Shown piece by piece: positions 9,461 through 18,238 of a DNA stretch of 64,000 nucleotides (position 1 is the first letter of the stretch; the number at the start of each line of letters is the position of its first letter). Source of the DNA: Oceanidesulfovibrio marinus (GTDB lineage Bacteria; Desulfobacterota; Desulfovibrionia; Desulfovibrionales; Desulfovibrionaceae); the NCBI RefSeq assembly GCF_013085545.1, contig NZ_CP039543.1, positions 3,069,322-3,133,321 of the forward strand, written 5' to 3'. Below the pieces are notes generated by a model, which searched no databases, had not been told where the DNA came from, and was given only the letters and a program-made list of their open reading frames with translations. Position numbers and translations under genes: made by a program.

Positions 9461-9486
9461 CAGGGGGTCGCTCAGGCGGCCCCCTG
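9461..9486 (+). promoter_or_regulatory. Hairpin between livK and livH
   Basis: CAGGGGG at 9461-9467 pairs with CCCCCTG at 9480-9486 around a 12-base loop. No T-run follows, so this is not a classical terminator. Its position after the binding-protein gene suggests 3'-end protection or partial termination that keeps LivK above the membrane parts. This is inferred from position. Confidence 0.5.
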
Positions 9487-9514
9487 AACACTACTGCCCG
9501 CACACCATTCGCCT

Positions 9515-10432
9515 ATGGATTACTTTCTCCAGCAGTTCATCAACGGTCTGACCCTGGGCGGCGTCTACGCGCTTGTCGCCCTGGGCTACACCATGGTCTA
9601 CGGGATCATTCAGCTCATCAACTTCGCGCACGGCGAGATCTTCGCCGCCGGCGGGTACATGGGCGTGATCCTGCTCAGCTTTCTTGCCGCGCACGGCCTT
9701 ATGGAGACCTCGCCCTGGCTCTGCCTCGGGCTCTCCATGGTGCTCTCCATGGGCTACTGCGCCATGCTGGCCATGGCGGTGGAAAAGATCGCCTACAAGC
9801 CCCTGCGCCACTCCAGCCGGCTCTCTGTTCTGCTCTCGGCCCTCGGCATGTCCATATTTCTGCAGAACGGCCTGATGCTCACCCAGGGCGTGTACGACAA
9901 AGCCTACCCCATCGGCTTCACCAGCGGCGGGTTCGATATTGGCACCCTGCACATCAACTACATGCAGGTCATCATCCTGGGCCTCACCACCGCGCTGCTG
10001 CTCGCGCTGAACACCCTGGTTTACAAGACGCGCATCGGCAAAGCCATGCGCGCCACGGCGCAGGACAAGGTCATGTCGGCCCTGGTCGGCATCAACTCGA
10101 ACCGCGTCATCGCCGTCACCTTTGCCATCGGCGCCGCCCTGGCCGCGGCAGCGGGCATCATGGTGGGCCTCTACTACGGCTCGGTGCGCTACGACATGGG
10201 CTTCGTGCCCGGCATCAAGGCGTTCGCCGCCGCCGTGCTCGGCGGCATCGGCAATATCACAGGCGCGATGATCGGCGGTTTGATCATCGGCATGGTGGAG
10301 ATCATGGCTGCGGCGTACATACCGCACGGCGGCGAGTACAAGGATGTCTTCGCCTTTGTCATCCTCATCCTCGTGCTGTACTTCATGCCCACCGGAATCA
10401 TGGGAGAGAACGTCGATGACACGCGAGTCTAG
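9515..10432 (+). CDS. livH: Branched-chain amino-acid ABC permease LivH
   Basis: The 305-residue inner-membrane protein has about eight hydrophobic helices and the family start DYFLQQFINGLTLGGVYALVALG, followed by the INFAHGE segment typical of LivH. It forms the translocation channel with LivM. The predicted ribosome-binding site is weak. Its 3' end overlaps the livM start by 17 bases, so translation is probably coupled. Confidence 0.95.
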   Translation: MDYFLQQFINGLTLGGVYALVALGYTMVYGIIQLINFAHGEIFAAGGYMGVILLSFLAAHGLMETSPWLCLGLSMVLSMGYCAMLAMAVEKIAYKPLRHSSRLSVLLSALGMSIFLQNGLMLTQGVYDKAYPIGFTSGGFDIGTLHINYMQVIILGLTTALLLALNTLVYKTRIGKAMRATAQDKVMSALVGINSNRVIAVTFAIGAALAAAAGIMVGLYYGSVRYDMGFVPGIKAFAAAVLGGIGNITGAMIGGLIIGMVEIMAAAYIPHGGEYKDVFAFVILILVLYFMPTGIMGENVDDTRV

Positions 10433-11639
10433 GAAGTTCTGGCTGACGCTGGTCATCGGTCTGGTCTGGTTCCTGCTTCTGCTCTGGCCGCTGCTCGGCA
10501 TCAAGGACGACGGCACGTTGACCTTTGCGCCGGCCTTTGCGGTGTGGATTCGCGTGGCCGTGACCGTGATCATCCTGGCGTGCATCTACTTCGCCAAGCA
10601 GCAGGGCTGGCTCGACCCGGTGCTGCATCCGGCAGCCAAGGCGGCCGGCGAGGTGCAGAAGGCGCTGCTGGCGCCGCCGCTGTGGATCTACGTCATTCTG
10701 GGAGCGGCCTTTGCCTTCGCCTTCCCGTGGCTCTTCTCGCGCTATGCGCAGGACATCGCGGTCAGCGTGCTCATCTACATCACGCTGGGCCTGGGACTCA
10801 ACGTGGTGGTGGGCCTGTGCGGCCTGCTGGACCTGGGCTACATCGCCTTCTACGGCGTGGGCGCATACACGTATGCGCTGCTGTCCCTGCACTACGGGCT
10901 CTCGTTCTGGCTCTCGCTGCCCGTTGCCGCCACCTTTGCGGCCATTGCCGGCTGCATCATCGGCTACCCCACCCTGCGCATGCGTGGCGACTACCTGGCC
11001 ATCGTCACCCTGGGCTTCGGCGAGATCATCCGCATCGTGCTGAACAACTGGATGAGCCTGACCAACGGCCCCAACGGCCTGCTGGGCATAGACGCTCCGG
11101 CCGTGCTCGTGCCGAACTTTACCCACGGCTTTACGCTGGAGCTCTTTTTCATGAAGAAGCTCCAGTATCTCTACTACATCGCTCTGGCTCTGGCCGTCGT
11201 CGCCATCATCGCCGTGCGTCGGCTGAACTTCTCGCGCATCGGCCGCGCGTGGGAGGCCATCCGCGAGGACGAGACCGCCGCCGAGCTCATGGGCGTGAAC
11301 ACCTTTCGCTTCAAGCTGCTGGCCTACGCCATGGGCGCGGTGTTCGGCGGCCTTGCCGGCGCGTTCTTCTCCGCGCGCATGCGTTTTGTCTCGCCGGAGA
11401 GCTTCACCTTCATCGAATCCGCCCTTGTGCTTTCCATGGTCGTGCTCGGCGGCATGGGCTCCATCCCGGGCATCATGCTCGGCGCCTTCGCGCTCATCGC
11501 CCTGCCCGAGTTCTTCCGCGAGTTCGAGCTCTATCGCATGCTCGCCTTCGGCGGCGCCATGACCCTGATGATGCTCTTCCGGCCCGCCGGCCTGATTCCC
11601 GCCAAACGCATGGGCAAGCGCTCCGACGACGAGGATTGA
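10416..11639 (+). CDS. livM: Branched-chain amino-acid ABC permease LivM
   Basis: The 407-residue protein is the second permease half. The conserved core has GLGLNVVVGLCGLLDLGYIAFYG and PTLRMRGDYLAIVTLGFGEIIR, the EAA-like loop that contacts the ATPases. About 110 extra N-terminal residues with two or three hydrophobic segments come first, as in enterobacterial LivM. ATG 10416 (MTRESRKFW) lies inside the end of livH and is the best start. The next gene, livF, begins 4 bases after the stop. Confidence 0.95.
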   Translation: MTRESRKFWLTLVIGLVWFLLLLWPLLGIKDDGTLTFAPAFAVWIRVAVTVIILACIYFAKQQGWLDPVLHPAAKAAGEVQKALLAPPLWIYVILGAAFAFAFPWLFSRYAQDIAVSVLIYITLGLGLNVVVGLCGLLDLGYIAFYGVGAYTYALLSLHYGLSFWLSLPVAATFAAIAGCIIGYPTLRMRGDYLAIVTLGFGEIIRIVLNNWMSLTNGPNGLLGIDAPAVLVPNFTHGFTLELFFMKKLQYLYYIALALAVVAIIAVRRLNFSRIGRAWEAIREDETAAELMGVNTFRFKLLAYAMGAVFGGLAGAFFSARMRFVSPESFTFIESALVLSMVVLGGMGSIPGIMLGAFALIALPEFFREFELYRMLAFGGAMTLMMLFRPAGLIPAKRMGKRSDDED

Positions 11640-11643
11640 CCGC

Positions 11644-12381
11644 ATGACTTCTGCTTCAGATTCCACCCAGCCCTTGCTTGAGCTCAAGGATGTGACCGCC
11701 CACTACGGGCGCATCCAGGCCCTCAAGGGCATCACTCTCAGCGTGGCCGCCGGGGAGATTGTCTCCATCATCGGGGCCAACGGCGCGGGCAAGTCCACCA
11801 CGCTGATGACCATCTGCAACATCGTCAAGGCGTCCGGCGGCACCCTGACCTACCAGGGAAAAGACATTCGCGGCATCAATGCGGACAAGCTGCCCATGAT
11901 GGGCCTGTGCCAGGTGCCGGAAGGCCGGCGTATCTTCCCGCGGCTCTCCGTGGCCGAGAACCTGGACATGGGCGCGTTCTTCCGCCGCGACCATGCCGGC
12001 GTGAAAAAGGACCGCGACCACGTCTTCGAGCTCTTCCCGCGGCTCAAGGAACGCCGCCATCAGCCCGGCGGCACCCTTTCCGGCGGCGAGCAGCAGATGC
12101 TCGCCATCGGCCGCGCGCTCATGGCCCGGCCCAAGCTGCTGCTTCTGGACGAGCCTTCGCTGGGCCTCGCCCCGCTCATCGCCAAGCACATTTTCGAGAT
12201 CGTCAAGACCATCAACAGGGAAGCCGGCGTGACCATCCTGCTGGTGGAGCAGAACGCGAACATCGCGCTGAAGATGTCCACCCGAGGCTATGTGCTGGAA
12301 ACGGGCAGCGTGGTGCTGGAGGACAAGGCCGAGGCGCTGCTGGACAACGCCGAGATCCGCAAGGCCTACCTCGGCGAGTAG
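11644..12381 (+). CDS. livF: Branched-chain amino-acid ABC transporter ATPase LivF
   Basis: The second ATPase of the importer, 245 residues. Walker A GANGAGKS is at 44-51, the Q-loop in LCQVPEGRRIFPRLSV (a strong LivF marker), the signature LSGGEQQMLAIGRAL, Walker B LLLLDEPSLGLAP and the H-loop VEQNANIAL. It is the last gene of the operon, and a terminator follows about 20 bases downstream. Confidence 0.96.
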   Translation: MTSASDSTQPLLELKDVTAHYGRIQALKGITLSVAAGEIVSIIGANGAGKSTTLMTICNIVKASGGTLTYQGKDIRGINADKLPMMGLCQVPEGRRIFPRLSVAENLDMGAFFRRDHAGVKKDRDHVFELFPRLKERRHQPGGTLSGGEQQMLAIGRALMARPKLLLLDEPSLGLAPLIAKHIFEIVKTINREAGVTILLVEQNANIALKMSTRGYVLETGSVVLEDKAEALLDNAEIRKAYLGE

Positions 12382-12403
12382 CGGATACTCCTACGATTCC
12401 ACG

Positions 12404-12436
12404 GCGGCTCTCTCCGGCACGGGGGAGCCGCTTTTT
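12404..12436 (+). terminator. Rho-independent terminator of the liv operon
   Basis: The stem GCGGCTC (12404-12410) pairs with GAGCCGC (12425-12431), extended by C/G pairs inside, and is followed at once by TTTTT at 12432-12436. Confidence 0.9.
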
Positions 12437-12534
12437 CGTGGCGCTTGCTGTGATCGGCGAGGGATTGGAACGGGATGGTTCAGACCGTTCGGTCCGAACG
12501 CCATGCCCAGGCTTGTGGGGGAGATCCGTCCGGA

Positions 12535-13518
12535 TCAGTCGACCGCACCGTCAAAGGCTTTGACGGCCTCGCGGCCCACCACGCGCATGCGGCTGCCATC
12601 CCAGATGGAGAGCAGCACCCCGCCCAGGATGAGCCCGGCCCCGGCATAGCCGCTGGTCGTGAAGACCTCGCCGAACATGGCGTAGGCCAGCAGGCAGGCG
12701 GTCAAAGGCTCCACTGTGGCGGCAACGGCCGCGCGCGTGGCCTCCACCCGCTGCAGCCCCATGTAGTACACGAAGTACGCAACGTAGGTGGAGACAAACC
12801 CCAGTGTGGCCACGGAGGTCATGCCCTGCATTGTGGGCGCATGGAAGGAAAAGAACGGCAGCATCACCGCGGCGCCGCACGGCAGGGCGTACAGGAAAAG
12901 CGTGGAGGTGTGGTACCGGCCAAGGAAGAGCTTGCCGAAGATGTAGTACAGCGCGTAGCTGAAGCCGGCCAGCAGGCCGAAGCCGATGGCCGCGGCCGTC
13001 ACCGAGATGTTGGACGAGAACAGCTGGCTGATGAGCGCCACGCCCAGAATGGTCATGCCTACAGCGGCGAGCTTGCACACGCTCATGGTCTCGCCCAGCA
13101 ACAGCCACGACAGCAGGGCCACCCACGCCGGTGCGGTGTACAGCAGCACGGCGGCCAGGGCTGCGCCGCCCTGGTCCACGGCCACCACGTAGCCGCCGAA
13201 GAGGCCGCCCACGCCCAGGACGCCGAAAGCCATGATCAACGGCAGGTCGCGTAGCTCAACACGCGTCCGCCCCAGGTAGACGGCGTGGCCGCCGAAGAGC
13301 AGCCAGCCGATCATGGTGCGATAGAAGCCGACCTCCAGCACATCCATGCCGGAGGCTATGGCGAGCTTGGCGACGGGGCCGATGAGCCCCCACAGCACGC
13401 CCGCCAGCATAACGAGGAGAATGCCCCCGGAAGAGTTGTTCGATGCCTCTGTCTGCACGGAGGCGGCTATACCGCAGAAGAGTGGGCGTGAAAATCCTTT
13501 TTTTGAACCACTTGCCAT
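12535..13518 (-). CDS. EamA/DMT-superfamily transporter
   Basis: An inner-membrane protein with about ten hydrophobic helices in two EamA repeats, the first starting GGILLVMLAGVLWGLIGPVAK and the second about ISVTAAAIGFGLLAGFSYALYY. Substrate unknown; it shares only fold with the exporter at 6521. Start is uncertain: ATG 13518 is reported, but ATG 13539 and ATG 13608 are in frame upstream and a GTG lies downstream at 13458, and none has a clear ribosome-binding site. The C-terminus is hydrophilic. It diverges from the large ABC exporter. Confidence 0.85.
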   Translation of the reverse strand: MASGSKKGFSRPLFCGIAASVQTEASNNSSGGILLVMLAGVLWGLIGPVAKLAIASGMDVLEVGFYRTMIGWLLFGGHAVYLGRTRVELRDLPLIMAFGVLGVGGLFGGYVVAVDQGGAALAAVLLYTAPAWVALLSWLLLGETMSVCKLAAVGMTILGVALISQLFSSNISVTAAAIGFGLLAGFSYALYYIFGKLFLGRYHTSTLFLYALPCGAAVMLPFFSFHAPTMQGMTSVATLGFVSTYVAYFVYYMGLQRVEATRAAVAATVEPLTACLLAYAMFGEVFTTSGYAGAGLILGGVLLSIWDGSRMRVVGREAVKAFDGAVD

Positions 13519-13630
13519 TGCCAAAAGCCCGCGAGGCATGAATAATGCGTCCAGCCCCCGGCCTGTCTTGGAGGCGGGCATATTTTTTCGTATGCCACTT
13601 GAGCGCACAGCTCCACGACAAGGAACGCCT

Positions 13631-16156
13631 ATGGTTACGAAACGCTCGCTTTTCTACTGGATCAAGCAATCCAACATCAAGCTGCAGATCCTTCTCGTCG
13701 TCATCATTCTCGTCACCGTCGCGGCGCGCGTTTTCCCGCTGGAGATGCAGAAGCGCATCGTCAACGAGGCCATCAGCCTCAAGCGACTCGACCTTCTGTA
13801 CATGTACTGCGCCGGCTTCATCGGCTCCGTGCTGCTGGCCAGCCTGCTCAAGTACGCCATCAACGTTATCCAGACCTACATCGGCGAGGTGGCCCTGGCG
13901 CGCATGCGGCGCGAGCTCTACGCCCACGTGATGACCCTGCCGCTCTCCTTCTTCCGCAAGTCATCGCCGGGAACGGTCATTGCCTGCATCGTGCAGGAGC
14001 TCTCCTCGGCGGGCGAGTTCGTGGGCCAGGCCGTGGCCGTCCCCGTCACCAACGTGCTCACCCTGCTCGCTTTCGGCGGCTACCTCTTCGTGCTCAACCC
14101 CATGCTCGCCGGCCTCTCCTTCGCGCTCTACCCGCTGCTCATCTACATCCTGCCCAAGCTGCAGCGCCGGACGAACAACTGGAACAAGGAGCGCGTGGAC
14201 GGCACCCGCGTGCTCTCCAGCAAGATCAATGAGACCATCACCGGCATTCACGAGGTGCACGGCAACGGCTCCTACAAGATAGAAAACCGCAAGTTCGCCA
14301 AGTTTGTGCAGCACCTCTTCCGGGTCCGCATCATCTGGACCCTCTATCGCCAGGGCGTGAAGGTCCTGAACAACCTCTTCCAGAACATGGGCCCGTTCAT
14401 CCTCTTCCTGGTGGGCGGCTACCTGGCGATCAAGGGCCGGTTCGACCTCGGCGCCCTCGTGGCCTTCCTCTCGGCCTACGAGAAGATCTATGATCCCTGG
14501 CGCGAGCTGATGGACTTCTACCAGATCTACCAGGACGCCATCACCCGCTACAGCAAGACCATGGACTACTTCGACATCGAGCCCGAGTTCAAGATCGACC
14601 CGGACGAGGTTCGCGATCCCATTGACCTTCAGGGCGTCATCGATGTGAAAAACCTGGTCTTCGAAGTGGAAGGTGGCATCCGGCTGCTCAACGGCATTGA
14701 CCTGCACCTGGACCATGGCCAGCACCTCGCCGTGGTCGGCTTTTCGGGCAGCGGCAAGTCCACCCTGGCCCAGTGCATCGGCCAGCTCTACAAGTACACG
14801 GGCGGCAACGTGACCCTGGACGAGCTCGAGGTCGAGGATATGGCCAAGAGCGATGTGATCCACAACATCGGCATTGTGGCACAGGAGCCCTTCATCTTCG
14901 ACGGCTCCATCAAGGAGAACCTGCTCTACGGCCTGGAGAGCGACTTCCCTGCCGACATTCCCCGCGACGATTCCGGCGAGGTGGAGGACAAGAGCAAGCT
15001 GCCCAGCCTGGACCGCATGATCGAGGTGCTGCAGCAGGTGGGCATCTTCCAGGATGTGCTGCGCTTCGGCCTGAACACCGTGCTGGCCGACGACAAGCAC
15101 GAGCTCAAGGAAAAGCTCATCGCCATCCGTACCACGTTCCAGCGGGACCACGGCCCGGACCTGGCCGACTACCTGGAGTTCTTCCGGGAAAACAAGTACC
15201 TGGACTACTCCAGCGTTGCCGCAAACATCACCTTCGGCAACCCCAACGAGGAACGCTTCCGGCTGGAGAACCTGCCTACCAACGAGTTCTTCCTGAGGTT
15301 CCTGGACACGGCCCAGCTCAAGATGCCGCTCCTGACCCTGGGCGTGGAGCTGGCGCGCAGCACTGTGGACATCTTGGGCTCCCTGCCCCCGGACGCCGTG
15401 TTCTTCGAGCAGAGCCCCATCGGCAGCGAGGAGCTGGAGGAGTACAAGGAGCTGGTGGGTCAGCTGAAAAAACGCCGGCTCAACGATCTGACCGACAGCG
15501 AGAAACAAAAGTTCCTGGCCCTGGGCCTCCGCTTCCAGTCCGGTGTGCACAAGATGGTCGCCCTGCCCGAGTTCCTGGAGCACATGATCCTGGAGGCGCG
15601 AGAGCAGTTCAAGAGGCTGGTGGAGGAGGAGATTCCTGGAGCGTTCTCCTTCTACCAGAAGTCATCCTATATCGATTCCCAATCGATTCTCGACAACATT
15701 CTTTTCGGCAAGGCCAAGACCGAGCAGCATCAGGTGCAGGACCGCATCAACCAGTCCATCGTCATGCTGCTCATCGAGGAAGACCTCCTGGAGACCATCG
15801 CCGGCATCGGCATGCAGTTCCGCGTGGGCACCAAGGGCGACCGCCTCTCCGGCGGCCAGAAGCAGAAGCTCGCCATCGGACGCTCTTTCATCAAGGAGCC
15901 CCCGGTCCTGATCATGGATGAGGCCACCTCCGCCCTGGACAACCGCTCCCAGTCGCGCATCCAGAACCTCATCGAGAACAAATGGAAGGGCCGCTCCACG
16001 CTCATCTCCGTGGTGCACCGCCTGGACATCATCAAGAACTTTGACAAAGTGGCAGTCATGAAGGCAGGCAAGATCGTGGAGTCCGGCCATTATGACGACC
16101 TCATGCAAAAGAAGGGAATGCTCTATGAACTCGTCCACGGAAACAGAGTCCAATAA
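13631..16156 (+). CDS. ABC exporter with expanded nucleotide-binding domain
   Basis: The 841-residue protein is a fused exporter half. A six-helix type IV membrane domain (about 1-310) is followed by an ATPase domain from about 335. Walker A GFSGSGKST is at 370-378, Q418 is the Q-loop, LSGGQ at 739-743, Walker B ends D763-E764 and H796 is the H-loop. About 320 residues separate Q-loop and signature; around 60 is normal. The extra part holds two repeats of the post-Q-loop motif (SIKENLLYG at 426, SVAANITFG at 528, SILDNILFG at 685) and two signature-like remnants (ELKEKLIAIR at 491, LTDSEKQKFLALG at 620). I read it as a helical subdomain present three times, only the last intact. The cNMP-binding gene overlaps its end. 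Substrate unknown. Confidence 0.9.
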   Translation: MVTKRSLFYWIKQSNIKLQILLVVIILVTVAARVFPLEMQKRIVNEAISLKRLDLLYMYCAGFIGSVLLASLLKYAINVIQTYIGEVALARMRRELYAHVMTLPLSFFRKSSPGTVIACIVQELSSAGEFVGQAVAVPVTNVLTLLAFGGYLFVLNPMLAGLSFALYPLLIYILPKLQRRTNNWNKERVDGTRVLSSKINETITGIHEVHGNGSYKIENRKFAKFVQHLFRVRIIWTLYRQGVKVLNNLFQNMGPFILFLVGGYLAIKGRFDLGALVAFLSAYEKIYDPWRELMDFYQIYQDAITRYSKTMDYFDIEPEFKIDPDEVRDPIDLQGVIDVKNLVFEVEGGIRLLNGIDLHLDHGQHLAVVGFSGSGKSTLAQCIGQLYKYTGGNVTLDELEVEDMAKSDVIHNIGIVAQEPFIFDGSIKENLLYGLESDFPADIPRDDSGEVEDKSKLPSLDRMIEVLQQVGIFQDVLRFGLNTVLADDKHELKEKLIAIRTTFQRDHGPDLADYLEFFRENKYLDYSSVAANITFGNPNEERFRLENLPTNEFFLRFLDTAQLKMPLLTLGVELARSTVDILGSLPPDAVFFEQSPIGSEELEEYKELVGQLKKRRLNDLTDSEKQKFLALGLRFQSGVHKMVALPEFLEHMILEAREQFKRLVEEEIPGAFSFYQKSSYIDSQSILDNILFGKAKTEQHQVQDRINQSIVMLLIEEDLLETIAGIGMQFRVGTKGDRLSGGQKQKLAIGRSFIKEPPVLIMDEATSALDNRSQSRIQNLIENKWKGRSTLISVVHRLDIIKNFDKVAVMKAGKIVESGHYDDLMQKKGMLYELVHGNRVQ

Positions 16157-16631
16157 GCAAACGAGCGAGTTCCAGAAAAACCTGGACATTCTGCGGCAGG
16201 TCACCTTCTTCTCGGGACTGGATCTGGAGCCCCTCAAGGTGTTCGCCTACCTGGCCACGCGGGAACGCCTCAAACCCGGCGAAAGCCTGTTCAAACAGGG
16301 CGAGCAGGAAGGCCAGTTCGTCTACGTAATCTCGGGCAGGCTGGCCGCCTTCCACGACGACGGCGGCGCGCTGGTCGAGTTCGGCCCCGACAACTACTTC
16401 GGTTTCATGGCCCTGATCGGCAAGTCCCCGCACCTGTTCACCGTGACGGCCGAGGAGGAGTCCATCTTCCTCACCATCTCTCGGGAGCGGTTCTTCAAAA
16501 CGCTGGAGCAGTTCCCCGGCATCGGCACCAGGTTCCTGGTGGCCGTGTCCGAAGCCGTGGGAAACTGGGAACGCAAGGCGCTGGAAAAGGGCGCCGCCGG
16601 CGAGCAGCACGTCGGCGTCTCCCTTCTGTAA
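16125..16631 (+). CDS. Cyclic-nucleotide-binding-domain protein without DNA-binding domain
   Basis: The 168-residue protein is one Crp-type cNMP-binding beta barrel (about 30-150): LKPGESLFKQGEQEGQFVYVISGRL, then FGFMALIGKSPHLFTVTAEEESIFLTISRERF. No helix-turn-helix follows, so it is not a Crp-like transcription factor. The usual phosphate-binding GE...R cassette is not obvious, so ligand binding is uncertain. ATG 16125 is chosen because AGAAGGGA lies 9 bases upstream. The gene overlaps the end of the ABC exporter by 32 bases, which implies coupled translation and a regulatory role for that exporter. Confidence 0.82.
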   Translation: MNSSTETESNKQTSEFQKNLDILRQVTFFSGLDLEPLKVFAYLATRERLKPGESLFKQGEQEGQFVYVISGRLAAFHDDGGALVEFGPDNYFGFMALIGKSPHLFTVTAEEESIFLTISRERFFKTLEQFPGIGTRFLVAVSEAVGNWERKALEKGAAGEQHVGVSLL

Positions 16632-16661
16632 GAACAACGCTACAACGCACGGGCAAAAATC

Positions 16662-16997
16662 ATGGAAATACGCGACAAGAAGATTGAAGATATCCAGATC
16701 GTGGAGGTGGACGGCCGCATCGACGCCAGCACGGCGGCCACGTTCGGCGAGGCCATCTCCGCACTCATCGACGCCGGCAGCGACAAGCTGGTCCTCGACC
16801 TGAACGGTTTGGAGTACATCTCCAGCGCGGGCCTGCGCGAGTTCCTCAAGGCGGCCAAAACGCTGAAGGCCAAAAGCGGGAAGTTCGCCGTCTGCGGACT
16901 GAAGGACTATGTGCGGGAAGTTTTCGACATGTCCGGCTTCGACACCATCATCCCCATCCACAGCTGCGTGGACGATGCCGTCGCCGTTTTCAAGTAG
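16662..16997 (+). CDS. STAS-domain protein (anti-sigma-factor antagonist type)
   Basis: The 111-residue protein is a single STAS domain of the SpoIIAA/RsbV kind: VEVDGRIDASTAATFGEAI, then LVLDLNGLEYISSAGLREFLKAAK. The serine pair in YISSAGL is the usual phosphorylation site of kinase partners. It lies 30 bases after the cNMP-binding gene on the same strand, so ABC exporter, cNMP protein and STAS protein look like one operon. It converges, 6 bases apart, on the RsbW-like kinase gene. Confidence 0.92.
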   Translation: MEIRDKKIEDIQIVEVDGRIDASTAATFGEAISALIDAGSDKLVLDLNGLEYISSAGLREFLKAAKTLKAKSGKFAVCGLKDYVREVFDMSGFDTIIPIHSCVDDAVAVFK

Positions 16998-17003
16998 CGG
17001 GGC

Positions 17004-17525
17004 TCAGTCGCTGCCCATGATGAAGCGCACGTCCACGACGTTCTGGTCCTCGTCGCGGCGGTAGTTCACGCTGTCGGCCATCTTGCGAACCAGGAGGATG
17101 CCCAGGCCGCCCAGGGTGCGCTTTTCCAGCGAGCAGCTTGTGTCGGGCCGGGCGCGCTGCACGGGGTCGAAGGGCTGGCCCCAGTCGCGAATACGCAGCA
17201 AAAACTCCCCGGCCGTCCCAGGGTTCCCGGCGCCTTCAGACGCAAGGAACTCCAGCTCGACCTCCAGCCACTGATCGTCGCGTTTTTGCAAATCCGGGCA
17301 CTCGGCGGCGTCCATCCTGGCCGAGTCCAACCAGGCGCCTCGCCTGCCGGACCGGCAATCAGTCCGCGACGGGGCGTAGGCGTAATGAATGACGTTGAGC
17401 AGGAGCTCTTCGAGCACAAGGTCCACCTTCTTGTGCACGCGGGTCGGCGTACGCGCCAGCACAAACCGTCGCACCGGGTCGAAGGACTCCATGGTCGCGG
17501 GCATACGGATGCGTTCATGCGGCAT
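17004..17525 (-). CDS. RsbW/SpoIIAB-like serine kinase (anti-sigma type)
   Basis: The 173-residue protein has a GHKL ATPase fold: N-box EELLLNVIHYAY at about 43-54, G1-type DWGQPFDP, and GGLGILLVRKMAD as the G2 lid. Kinases of this type phosphorylate STAS antagonists and may hold a sigma factor or another target. A stretch at about 56-85 is longer than usual and may be a loop insertion. It follows the STAS gene at 17551 by 25 bases on the same strand. No sigma factor or PP2C phosphatase gene is seen in the window. Confidence 0.87.
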   Translation of the reverse strand: MPHERIRMPATMESFDPVRRFVLARTPTRVHKKVDLVLEELLLNVIHYAYAPSRTDCRSGRRGAWLDSARMDAAECPDLQKRDDQWLEVELEFLASEGAGNPGTAGEFLLRIRDWGQPFDPVQRARPDTSCSLEKRTLGGLGILLVRKMADSVNYRRDEDQNVVDVRFIMGSD

Positions 17526-17550
17526 GGAACACTTCCGGGATTGAAGTTCT

Positions 17551-17886
17551 CTAGCCGGAGATGGCTTCTTCCACTGTCCCGTACACCGGGAACATCTGGC
17601 CGAACCCGGCCACGTCGATCACGTCCCTGACCATCCCCATAAGGCAGCAGATCGCCAGGCCGCCGTCTGCTGCGCGCAGGTGCATTCCGGCGTTGAGAAG
17701 CGCGCGCAGCCCCGCGCTGGAGATGTACTCCAGACCGGACATGTCCACCACGATGCGCTTGTCGCCCGCGCCCACAAGCTGCTCCACCTTCTTGGCGAAC
17801 TCTGGAGCGGTCTTGTTGTCCAGACGCCCCCGCACCATGAGCACGACATGGCTCCCCTGCTTATTCTCGCCCACGAATTCCAGCAT
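17551..17886 (-). CDS. STAS-domain protein (anti-sigma-factor antagonist type)
   Basis: A 111-residue single STAS domain: VVLMVRGRLDNKTAPEFAKKVE, then IVVDMSGLEYISSAGLRALLNAG with the phosphorylatable serine pair. It precedes the RsbW-like kinase in the same transcription unit and is its likely partner. It is similar in plan to the STAS protein at 16662, and the two loci face each other. Confidence 0.92.
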   Translation of the reverse strand: MLEFVGENKQGSHVVLMVRGRLDNKTAPEFAKKVEQLVGAGDKRIVVDMSGLEYISSAGLRALLNAGMHLRAADGGLAICCLMGMVRDVIDVAGFGQMFPVYGTVEEAISG

Positions 17887-18238
17887 GATCGTTCTCCATC
17901 GGAAAATACCGCTTAATAGACGCCTTCAATAACCCGATAATATCCTATACGTATTCCACGGAAAAAAGGAAACCCCTACGAGGCCGCAAGCAGGCCGAAA
18001 TTACGGCGCGGTCAGAACGGATGCGCCCTCCGGATTACGGCGCGCAGAGCACCGACCTCTGTCCGTTTTTCCGTGGGGAATGCTCACGCCAGCACGTTGG
18101 GCTGTAGCAAATCGATACGCTTATGTGGCGCTAAAATCAACTAGGACAAGCCCTTATCTGCACATCGATACGGCCTGTCTTTGCGCGCGTCATCTGGAGC
18201 TGGAGGCGCAGGAACCCGCACCGCAAGGTCGGTCCCGA
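17887..18238. other. Intergenic region between STAS gene and tupC
   Basis: The 352-base gap contains the promoter side of the STAS-kinase unit and the 3' side of tupC. An 11-base direct repeat, ATTACGGCGCG, occurs at 18000-18010 and 18034-18044. ATCGATACG occurs at 18111 and 18164, in a more AT-rich stretch. No gene or strong terminator is seen. Confidence 0.5.
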
